Positions 9,744-15,206 of a stretch of 20,343 nt of DNA are shown here, piece by piece. The translations under genes were made by a program, and so were the position numbers. Source of the stretch: a virus; IMG/VR virus record IMGVR_UViG_3300025127_000374, positions 1 to 20,343 of that record; one strand, 5' to 3'. The notes beneath the pieces were generated by a model. That model made no database searches. It was not told the DNA's origin and worked only from the letters and a program-made list of their open reading frames with translations. The first letter of the stretch is position 1. Each line of letters begins with the position of its first letter.

Positions 9744-10991
9744 ATGGCATTAACAGAAGTCAGTGCATTTAAAAACTTAAGTATTATTAATGACGATATT
9801 AATAGTAGTGCAGCGATAGCAGGGTCAAAGATTTCTCCTGACTTTGGATCGCAAAATGTAAGTACAAGCGGAAATATAACTACAAATGGAACTTTAAGAG
9901 TGCAAAGTACTTTTCCAAGAATTTCTTTAATTGATGATGATAATGATTCAGATTATGACATTAGAAATTCAAATGGTGGATTTGCTATAACTGACCAAAC
10001 TAATACACAACGTAGATTTCTATTAAATAACACTGGAAATTTTCAGTTTGGAAATGGATCAGTAGCCAGTGATGTTGATATAACTGGTAATTTAACAATA
10101 GCTGGAACAGTAGATGGGGTTGATATTGCTGCAAGAGATACTTTATTTGGTGGGTTAACTTCTAGCTCTGGTGTATTAACTAATGGGGTCACTGGAACGA
10201 CCCAATCAGCAGGGGATAACTCTACTAAGATTGCCACTACAGCTTACGTTGATAATGCAAGTGGTGGTGGTGGTGGAAGTTTGACAATTCAAGAAGAAGG
10301 ATCATCATTATCTACAGCAGCAACTACATTAAATTTTACAGGTATAGGCACAGCTAGCGGTACTACAGCAACTAAAACTATTAATATACCCGGCACAAAC
10401 CTTAGTGGCCCTTCTGGTCGTAGCGGTGCAGCTTTTGCAATTAATAGTAGTACAGGTTCAAGTTATATGATCCCACTAGCAACATCAAATTACAGTGGTT
10501 TATCAGGACTTATGGGAGGAACTCATGTTAACAGGGTTGATGGAACCGTTGATTTTACTCCAGCAACTTCTGATAGTGTTGATTTAGGTTCTAGTTCGCT
10601 TTTGTGGGATGATGTTTATGCGACAAATGGTACAATACAAACTTCTGATGAAAGATTAAAACAAGATATACAAGCATTAACAACTGCTGAAAAAACTGTA
10701 GCTACTACATTAAAAGGTTTAATAAAAACATTTAAATATAAAAGTGCAGTTGCAGCTAAAGGTGATAAAGCAAGAATACATTGTGGTGTAATTGCACAAG
10801 AAGTTAAAGCTGCATTTGAAGCACAAGGTTTAAAAGCAGAAGATTATGCACTATTTTGTTATGACGAATGGGATGCTGTAGCAGAAGAAAAAGATGAAGA
10901 CGGTTACATTACACAACGAGCATTACCAGCAGGTAGTAGATATAGCATTAGATACACTGAACTTTTAGCTTTTATAATTTCTGTTTTATAA
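9744..10991 (+). CDS. Second tail fibre/spike with C-terminal S74 intramolecular chaperone
   Basis: The product is 415 residues. The N-terminal part shares shaft modules with the giant fibre: AGSKISPDFGSQNVSTS matches AGSKITPNFGSQNVTTS there. The middle has a tail-protein motif (NSTKIATTAYVDNASGG). From about residue 295 the sequence fits the peptidase S74 endosialidase-type chaperone, which trimerises fibres and then cuts itself off. The SDERLK motif places the Ser-Lys dyad at S301 and K306, with the expected spacing of five. It continues with GVIAQEVKAAFE and ends at YSIRYTELLAFIISVL, the normal C-terminal pattern. The sequence gives no information on whether cleavage occurs. No Shine-Dalgarno is present. 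Confidence 0.85.
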   Translation: MALTEVSAFKNLSIINDDINSSAAIAGSKISPDFGSQNVSTSGNITTNGTLRVQSTFPRISLIDDDNDSDYDIRNSNGGFAITDQTNTQRRFLLNNTGNFQFGNGSVASDVDITGNLTIAGTVDGVDIAARDTLFGGLTSSSGVLTNGVTGTTQSAGDNSTKIATTAYVDNASGGGGGSLTIQEEGSSLSTAATTLNFTGIGTASGTTATKTINIPGTNLSGPSGRSGAAFAINSSTGSSYMIPLATSNYSGLSGLMGGTHVNRVDGTVDFTPATSDSVDLGSSSLLWDDVYATNGTIQTSDERLKQDIQALTTAEKTVATTLKGLIKTFKYKSAVAAKGDKARIHCGVIAQEVKAAFEAQGLKAEDYALFCYDEWDAVAEEKDEDGYITQRALPAGSRYSIRYTELLAFIISVL

Positions 10992-11000
10992 AATAACAAT

Positions 11001-11486
11001 TTGGATTTACCAAAAATATATTACCCAAATACTAAAGATATATTAATACCACCTAATACAAAATTTGATTTACCTATAGCAGACGTTCCATATCTAGATC
11101 CAGCCCTTTTACCTTCTCTGGAACAAGTTCAGTCGGGTTTATCGGAAGATCAGGCAAAAACTTCTGAAGAAGAAAAGGAGCAAGACGAGGAAGTGCAAGG
11201 TATAAAGCCAGAACAGATACCACTGAACCTGCCAAAAAACTTAGAAGATACTTCAACTGTTGAAACTGTAGGTACTTTTAATATACCCTTTTTTGGTGAG
11301 ATGCCTATACCAGCACCAGAAGTAATAGCTTCTAGTGTTATAGCTGCTGGTACTGCGTCTGTTGTATCTGTAGCTGGTGGTATTGCTATGCAGTCTGTAT
11401 TAGGTTTTATCAAAAAAACATTTAAGAAAATGTTTACTAAGGTTTTGAAGAAGGAGGTGAAGGAGATACAAACAAAGAAGGATTAG
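11001..11486 (+). CDS. Proline-rich, membrane-segment virion-type protein (TTG start)
   Basis: The product is 161 residues. The first 45 are proline-rich (DLPKIYYPN, IPPNTKFDLP), residues 50-66 are strongly acidic, about 108-136 form an alanine/valine-rich membrane segment, and the tail is basic (FKKMFTKVLKKEVKE). From memory, proteins of this layout occur among structural genes of marine cyanophages. No ATG is available: the only plausible start in the frame is TTG at 11001, three codons after the preceding fibre's TAA and in that same frame. The 3' end overlaps the end of the opposite-strand gene by 50 bases. Confidence 0.65.
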   Translation: MDLPKIYYPNTKDILIPPNTKFDLPIADVPYLDPALLPSLEQVQSGLSEDQAKTSEEEKEQDEEVQGIKPEQIPLNLPKNLEDTSTVETVGTFNIPFFGEMPIPAPEVIASSVIAAGTASVVSVAGGIAMQSVLGFIKKTFKKMFTKVLKKEVKEIQTKKD

Positions 11487-11985
11487 CTTTTACATAACTT
11501 CGTATATTGATTACATCATTGCAAATGTATGCGAACTTAGACTTAGGATTTATCATGTAGCCTGATGCGTGAAGTTGTCCGCACTTCAAAATACGAATTA
11601 GCTGCTTATCATGGACTTGCTTGTCTAGTTCTTCTTTGGCTAGGTCTAGCTTTACTTTTGCTAACTCAGAACACGTTTCGTTATTAGTTCCAAGTGGAAC
11701 CATAAATGACATTTGAAATCCCCATCCTTCATTAATGCTATATGTCTCTTCACCCTGTGCATCATTACCTGTATAGAAAGGTGTAAAACTCATTGACGGT
11801 TGAGAGCAAACAAGATTTCCATATTGATTCTTACTTGTTGCCCCCTGATTTATATTCATGTTTTGATTGATAATACTGGAATTACCAACAGCATTGGGTT
11901 GTGCTATTACATCTGTCTCAGCTTTGACAGAATTACTGACTAAACACAGACAGGCTAGTAATAACGCTTGTGGTCGTAATATCAT
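11437..11985 (-). CDS. Exported cysteine-containing protein, unknown function
   Basis: I chose the ATG at 11985, which gives 182 residues; a GTG at 12015 would add ten residues before the signal. Residues 1-22 are a clear signal peptide (MILRPQALLLACLCL... ending VKA before ET). The mature part has four cysteines (C60, C105, C135, C155), an NQNMNINQG segment, a beta-like FTPFYTG stretch and an EELDKQVHDKQLIRILKC helix. From memory it resembles exported proteins of marine picocyanobacteria and their phages. It lies downstream of another exported protein and a holin candidate, so a role in the periplasm during lysis or at the cell surface is possible but unproven. Confidence 0.65.
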   Translation of the reverse strand: MILRPQALLLACLCLVSNSVKAETDVIAQPNAVGNSSIINQNMNINQGATSKNQYGNLVCSQPSMSFTPFYTGNDAQGEETYSINEGWGFQMSFMVPLGTNNETCSELAKVKLDLAKEELDKQVHDKQLIRILKCGQLHASGYMINPKSKFAYICNDVINIRSYVKANPSLFVSPSPPSSKP

Positions 11986-12298
11986 CTGTTTGGGTGATCT
12001 GTTCAGTTGTAGCACTAGCAGCCCTTGAGGTAATGCTTAGTGTCCACTCAGCCGTATTATCAGTCGGAGTGAAGACAACATCTGAAGCTGTTATTCCTCC
12101 ACCTGTATCTGAAGTGGCAGTAATGTTAGTAGCTTCCCAAGTATCAAGAGCAGAGCCATATTTAATGGTGACAATTGTGCGGTCTATTGTCTGGGTAGTA
12201 TTTTCAGTTCTGTTAGATGAACCAGTAGTCCAAGTTGGAACTGTATTTGCGTAACATGGAACAATAAAAAATAAACTTAATAATAATAATTTTTTCAT
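11933..12298 (-). CDS. Exported threonine-rich protein, unknown function
   Basis: The product is 121 residues with a textbook signal peptide (MKKLLLLSLFFIVPCYA, cleavage before N18). The cysteine at 15 lacks a good lipobox, so signal peptidase I is more likely than lipidation. The mature chain is T/S-rich and beta-like (TIVTIKYGS, AEWTLSITSRA), suggesting a small extracytoplasmic domain. Its start overlaps the upstream stop in an ATGA, indicating coupling. Its 3' end overlaps the next exported gene by 53 bases. Function unknown. Confidence 0.65.
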   Translation of the reverse strand: MKKLLLLSLFFIVPCYANTVPTWTTGSSNRTENTTQTIDRTIVTIKYGSALDTWEATNITATSDTGGGITASDVVFTPTDNTAEWTLSITSRAASATTEQITQTDDITTTSVITSLSVFSQ

Positions 12299-12561
12299 TT
12301 GATACCTACTTTGTTATTTTTATTATCTACTATTTTAGGTGCATTGCCATTACCGTTCTTTTTTTTACCTACCTGTAGGCCAAAAGAAGCAAGCGATCCA
12401 CTAAAAATCGAAGCGATAAAAGTTGGATCAAAGTCTACAATTTTTTTTCCACTAGGCGGTTCGTAATAAGATGCTGTTAACATTCCAGCAGACCATACAA
12501 GAACAGCAATTTTAACAATCGTTTCAACACGATTACCTTCTTTTTCTTCTTGATCTTCCAT
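12295..12561 (-). CDS. Two-transmembrane small protein, holin candidate
   Basis: The product is 88 residues with a charged N-terminus (EDQEEKEGNR), two hydrophobic helices (about 12-32, IVKIAVLVWSAGMLTASYY; about 47-64, PTFIASIFSGSLASFGL) and a basic, asparagine-rich tail. Small size, two membrane spans and a charged tail fit class II-type holins. It heads a three-gene - strand unit with two exported proteins, which would suit a lysis cassette. However, no endolysin is visible, so the holin assignment is an inference. The stop overlaps the next start (ATGA). Confidence 0.55.
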   Translation of the reverse strand: MEDQEEKEGNRVETIVKIAVLVWSAGMLTASYYEPPSGKKIVDFDPTFIASIFSGSLASFGLQVGKKKNGNGNAPKIVDNKNNKVGIK

Positions 12562-12568
12562 GTAAAAA

Positions 12569-12622
12569 AACTGCCTAGTGTGTGAGGAGTAAACTGATAG
12601 CTACAGTTTATTTAAGGCAGTT
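12569..12622. promoter_or_regulatory. Nested inverted repeats between divergent genes
   Basis: An outer 8-bp inverted repeat (AACTGCCT at 12569-12576 and AGGCAGTT at 12615-12622) encloses an inner 7-bp one (TAAACTG at 12590-12596 and CAGTTTA at 12604-12610). The core AACTG is common to both. The - strand copy runs into a T tract just before the ATG at 12561. This could be an operator, an attenuator or a terminator for - strand transcription entering the holin candidate. It is the only sizeable spacer (12562-12672) in the region. Confidence 0.45.
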
Positions 12623-12672
12623 ATGACAAACTTAGCAAATGTTGTTATGTTTGGGAAGTAACACATAAACCT

Positions 12673-12837
12673 ATGTACAAAATTTTAAAAACTATAATTT
12701 TACACTTCCTTTCAAATACTCATGCAAAAAGGTTGGTGATTCAAATTTTACGATCTTTCGTAAAACAAAGTTCAAATACCGTGGACGATAAATTGGTTGA
12801 CTTGCTTGAACAAAATTTGTTTCCTAAATTAAACTGA
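12673..12837 (+). CDS. Small coupled phage protein (54 aa)
   Basis: The open frame gives MYKILKTIILHF... through ...LLEQNLFPKLN, with a helical, leucine-rich composition. Its TGA overlaps the next ATG in a TGATG at 12835-12839, which supports real translation and coupling to the 91-aa gene. No Shine-Dalgarno precedes its own ATG, like the other + strand genes. I do not recognise a family. An 8-bp perfect hairpin with a TCTT loop lies inside it at 12746-12765. Confidence 0.6.
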   Translation: MYKILKTIILHFLSNTHAKRLVIQILRSFVKQSSNTVDDKLVDLLEQNLFPKLN

Positions 12838-13112
12838 TGGCAAAAGATAGATTTCTTAATATCGAATTAGAAGAACCACCTGTAGAGTTACAACTTTCTG
12901 TGGAGATGCGTATTAGAGAAGTCTTAAAAAGCGATGATTACGATGGTGTAAAAAGATATTGCACACATCTTATACGTCATCAGATGAAACAGGATGTGTT
13001 TCTTGCAAGTTTATTAGGTCGATTAATAGAACTAGAAGCAATGTTAGTTAAAAAACAAATAAAAGAAGAGCGTAAAACTATGGACAGAATAAAAAAATTC
13101 TTTCATAATTAA
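12837..13112 (+). CDS. Small helical phage protein of unknown function
   Basis: The product is 91 residues (FLNIELEEPPVELQLSVEMRIREVL...) with a conserved-looking N-terminus, a central CTHLIRHQMKQDVFLASLLGRLIELE helix and a lysine/arginine-rich end. From memory it resembles small hypothetical proteins in marine cyanophages near structural or packaging genes. It is translationally coupled to the 54-aa gene upstream by a one-base overlap and is followed 20 bases later by a microprotein gene. Function unknown. Confidence 0.7.
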   Translation: MAKDRFLNIELEEPPVELQLSVEMRIREVLKSDDYDGVKRYCTHLIRHQMKQDVFLASLLGRLIELEAMLVKKQIKEERKTMDRIKKFFHN

Positions 13113-13132
13113 AATAAACAAGGAGGTTTATT

Positions 13133-13189
13133 ATGCCCAAAGGTAAAGGTACGTATGGAACTAAAAAAGGTAGGCCACCAAAAAAGTAA
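13133..13189 (+). CDS. 18-residue AT-hook-like microprotein
   Basis: A strong Shine-Dalgarno (AAGGAGG, 7 bases before the ATG) drives an 18-codon frame. Its product is glycine- and lysine-rich and ends KKGRPPKK (residues 11-18). The basic-GRP-basic core is the pattern of AT-hooks, which bind the minor groove of AT-rich DNA. Eleven of 18 residues are G or K. The excellent ribosome site contrasts with its weak-site neighbours and suggests high expression. It ends just before a terminator hairpin. From memory, similar tiny MPKGKG-type frames occur in marine phages. DNA binding is an inference from the motif. Confidence 0.65.
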   Translation: MPKGKGTYGTKKGRPPKK

Positions 13190-13204
13190 GCGGTTGGTCT
13201 ACTA

Positions 13205-13234
13205 GGTTCTAGTTCTCTACCTCACGCTAGAACT
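13205..13234 (+). repeat. Hairpin downstream of the microprotein gene
   Basis: GGTTCTAG at 13205-13212 pairs with CTAGAACT at 13227-13234 (8 bp including one G-T wobble, 14-base loop). It lies directly upstream of a stronger hairpin and probably forms part of the same 3'-end structure. Confidence 0.5.
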
Positions 13235-13238
13235 GATA

Positions 13239-13272
13239 CCTCAGAGTGATTATTGGTCTGCTCACTCTGGGG
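13239..13272. terminator. Terminator hairpin between convergent operons
   Basis: CCTCAGAGTGA at 13239-13249 pairs with TCACTCTGGGG at 13262-13272: 11 bp with one wobble and a 12-base loop. On the + strand it is followed only by the weak tract TTATTAATT. It sits between the end of the + microprotein unit (13189) and the end of the - early operon (13280), so it may serve transcription from both sides. Confidence 0.65.
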
Positions 13273-13279
13273 TTATTAA

Positions 13280-13570
13280 TTAAAAAGGTAAATCGTTGTC
13301 GTTGCCTTTATAAGATGGTGGTATGTCTTTGCGACTAGGTTGATAGTCATTATCTACATCAAACATACTTACCATTATTGATCCAGAATTTTCTTTACCA
13401 CTATAGTCAGGTATCCCTGCAAAATTTATCCATTTATCTAACAGCATAAATTGTTTGCCTTGGTCATTTTCCATAATGACTCCAATGTTGACCCAGTTTC
13501 CCTTTGGGTTGCCATCTCTATCTTTGTACTCTCGTGTTTTGACTGATAGGTTTTTGATTTTTCGTGCCAT
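13280..13570 (-). CDS. Single-stranded DNA-binding-like protein
   Basis: I chose the ATG at 13570 (96 residues), which has AGGAAA 7-12 bases upstream, rather than a longer frame from 13612. The sequence MARKIKNLSVKTREYKDRDGNPKGNWVNIGVI has the look of a small OB-fold strand region, and the chain ends in an acidic tip, GNDNDLPF, like the DDxxPF tail of SSB proteins that recruits partners. The neighbours (RusA, DnaC-like, RecT, exonuclease) fit a replication/recombination role. It is the last gene of the operon, and its start lies 53 bases inside rusA. Not matched to a named family, so SSB-like is an inference. Confidence 0.6.
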   Translation of the reverse strand: MARKIKNLSVKTREYKDRDGNPKGNWVNIGVIMENDQGKQFMLLDKWINFAGIPDYSGKENSGSIMVSMFDVDNDYQPSRKDIPPSYKGNDNDLPF

Positions 13571-13940
13571 AAGGAATTTCCTGTAATATGCGTATGCGGA
13601 CAAAACCACCAAGGTAGTCTGAGTCCATAGTTGAGATAACAGTATTAAAACGTTTATCGTTGATGCCTAATGCATCAGCAAGGCCGTCAATACCTGACTT
13701 CATTCTAGCAACTAAGTTATCTCGGTCATAACTTCGTCTATCTGGTGGAATAAAAGTCATTTCTAAAACTAATTTTTCTGGGATGTTTTTATAAACTCCT
13801 CTGTATTTTTTTAATTGTTCTTTCGATACACTTTGGCAATCTTTTCTGTATTGTTTTTTTGCTGTTGCCAGCTTTGCCCAATGCAATCTTTTATTTGGTG
13901 ATAGATCTGATGGCGGCCACCCTAAAACTATTTCAATCAT
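13518..13940 (-). CDS. rusA: RusA-family Holliday junction resolvase
   Basis: The product is 140 residues. The N-terminal LSPNKRLHW (13-21) is the RusA family signature. The acidic cluster YDRDNL (D72, D74) and the GIDGLADALGINDKRF block (K81, D95) supply the metal-binding aspartates and lysine of the active site. It would cut four-way junctions produced by replication and annealing recombination. GGAG lies 8 bases upstream of the ATG at 13940, which overlaps the previous gene by 8 bases. The 3' end overlaps the next gene by 53 bases in another frame, adding a basic tail beyond the usual domain. Confidence 0.88.
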   Translation of the reverse strand: MIEIVLGWPPSDLSPNKRLHWAKLATAKKQYRKDCQSVSKEQLKKYRGVYKNIPEKLVLEMTFIPPDRRSYDRDNLVARMKSGIDGLADALGINDKRFNTVISTMDSDYLGGFVRIRILQEIPYGTKNQKPISQNTRVQR

Positions 13941-14115
13941 ATGAAATCTCCCAAACTATAGGTGCTTTGCTACTTATAAAATTTGTTGCCATTTTAAATT
14001 TTTTAAGATCAACTATGTTTTTGTCACCACCTTCACCAGAACCAATCCAACAACAACCTGCTGTAATTACTTCGTTAAGGTCATAGTATTCGTCCATGCT
14101 ACAAATAATTTTCAT
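13933..14115 (-). CDS. Small protein (60 aa), unknown function
   Basis: I chose the ATG at 14115 rather than 14130: GGAG lies 9 bases upstream, and the ATG overlaps the stop of the 28-codon gene in an ATGA. The product, MKIICSMDEYYDLNEVITAG..., is 60 residues and has a CCWIGSGEGGDKN centre and an aromatic C-terminus. I recognise no family. It lies between the helicase-loader unit and rusA and overlaps the rusA start by 8 bases, so it is co-translated with the replication genes. Confidence 0.6.
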   Translation of the reverse strand: MKIICSMDEYYDLNEVITAGCCWIGSGEGGDKNIVDLKKFKMATNFISSKAPIVWEISYD

Positions 14116-14198
14116 TGTGTTTTGCTCCATAGTTTAATTAATAATTTTAGTTCTTTAATGCGTAATTTCGCTGCTAAAATTTTTTGTTGAGTTGTCAT
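14112..14198 (-). CDS. 28-residue micro-ORF coupled to the helicase loader
   Basis: The frame MTTQQKILAAKLRIKELKLLI... (28 residues) is a basic amphipathic helix. Its ATG overlaps the loader's TGA (ATGA at 14195-14198), and its own TGA overlaps the next ATG (ATGA at 14112-14115). AGGA lies 7 bases before the start. The perfect stop/start chain on both ends strongly supports translation. It could be a small regulatory or partner peptide, or only a relay that keeps ribosomes on the message. Confidence 0.6.
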   Translation of the reverse strand: MTTQQKILAAKLRIKELKLLIKLWSKTQ

Positions 14199-14971
14199 AA
14201 ATTTTTCCTATGTGAATCCCAGTTAAATCCAATTAATGCACCTCCGTTCTCACGCAACCTATCGGTTACACGTTCACCAAGGTAATCTCCTAATTGTTCA
14301 CTAGGAATATTTGATAATAAAATAGATGGCTTAAGTTTTTCATAGCGTTCATTTAGTACATCAAACAACAATTGTTTTTCAAACTCTGACCCAAACTGTA
14401 CACCAACTTCATCTAATATCAGCAAATCAGGTGACGCAAATGCATCAATTACTTCGCTTTCTGTTTCTGCTTTTGTATGCCAACTATCTTTTACCCTTCT
14501 TATAAGACGTTGTACGGTGACAAATACTGTTGATCGTTGTTGTTGCATAATGCTCAACGCAATGCCTATTGCCAAGTGGGTTTTGCCAGTTCCCGGCTTG
14601 CCAACAAAGATTGCAGAACGTCCTGTTTTTATTACTTGGTCAAAATTTTTTGCATAATCTTTTGCAAAAGCTAATGCTTTTTTTTGACCACTTGTTTTTG
14701 CTATATAGTTATCTAATGTCCGATCTTTAAATCGTTCTGGAATAGCTGCACTTCCTATTTTCCCTGCCCATCTACGTTGTTTACGTTCTACTTCTGCTTT
14801 TTTATCACGAGCTATTTGCAGCTTTGCTTCTGCATCCCTGCGTTCAATCATGCATTTTGGACACTCTGTCCAATGCTCGCCAAGGAAGTTTGTTGAAGTA
14901 TATGCACCATGCTTTAAACATTTGCGTTCTTCTGTTGGCCTATCCTTGTTAATTAATTTTTCTAAACTCAT
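14195..14971 (-). CDS. dnaC: DnaC-like AAA+ helicase loader
   Basis: The product is 258 residues. The N-terminal part has a possible zinc site (C18, H21, C37, C40) and a charged helix. The AAA+ core has Walker A GKPGTGKT (124-131), Walker B LLILDE (183-188), sensor-1-like LLSN (218-221) and the arginine-finger region GERVTDRLR (232-240). This is the DnaC/IstB-type family that loads the replicative helicase onto DNA. The strong site AAGGAGG lies 7 bases before the ATG. Placed downstream of a DUF1376 gene, it fits a lambda O/P-like initiator-loader pair, using host helicase since none is seen here. Confidence 0.9.
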   Translation of the reverse strand: MSLEKLINKDRPTEERKCLKHGAYTSTNFLGEHWTECPKCMIERRDAEAKLQIARDKKAEVERKQRRWAGKIGSAAIPERFKDRTLDNYIAKTSGQKKALAFAKDYAKNFDQVIKTGRSAIFVGKPGTGKTHLAIGIALSIMQQQRSTVFVTVQRLIRRVKDSWHTKAETESEVIDAFASPDLLILDEVGVQFGSEFEKQLLFDVLNERYEKLKPSILLSNIPSEQLGDYLGERVTDRLRENGGALIGFNWDSHRKNL

Positions 14972-14972
14972 T

Positions 14973-15206
14973 TTATAAAACCTCCTTCATAGTTTCTCTA
15001 CAGGTATTAATAAATCTATTATGAGATTTATTAAATTCTTCTGCCTTTTTAAAATTTTCTTCTCGTTTTTCTTTTTTCCAATCTGTATCTCGACCTCTTT
15101 TTGGCAGTGGATATTGTGTGGTCAGATAAAGTACTGCTAAAAAATAAGCCTTAAGAATTAATCCGTAGTCCTCCATTGTTATTTGTATTGTATATTTTTT
15201 ATTCAT
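14973..15206 (-). CDS. Small protein (77 aa) between replication genes
   Basis: The start ATG overlaps the stop of the DUF1376 gene (ATGA at 15203-15206), and GAGGGGG lies about 10 bases upstream. The protein has a hydrophobic segment (YGLILKAYFLAVLYL, 14-28) followed by a strongly basic, acidic-mixed helix (KKEKREENFKKAEEFNK). It ends one base before the loader gene. I recognise no family. It may be a small accessory factor of the initiator and loader. Confidence 0.6.
   Translation of the reverse strand: MNKKYTIQITMEDYGLILKAYFLAVLYLTTQYPLPKRGRDTDWKKEKREENFKKAEEFNKSHNRFINTCRETMKEVL

Noticed and set aside
11970-12254. 94-codon + strand frame opposite the exported protein
   Set aside because: The opposite strand encodes a clear signal peptide and fits a coupled gene; this frame is a valine/serine-rich shadow.
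12623-12661. 12-codon frame MTNLANVVMFGK with AAGG before it
   Set aside because: The start is plausible, but it is too short and not coupled to the next gene; no further support.
12735-12790. tRNA-like look (GTTCAAAT next to a stem)
   Set aside because: Only a single 8-bp hairpin and a GTTCAAA motif are present; no acceptor or anticodon arm pairs, and the region is a coupled reading frame.
13859-14086. 75-codon + strand frame opposite rusA
   Set aside because: It lies antisense to rusA and the 60-aa gene, both with good starts and motifs or coupling.
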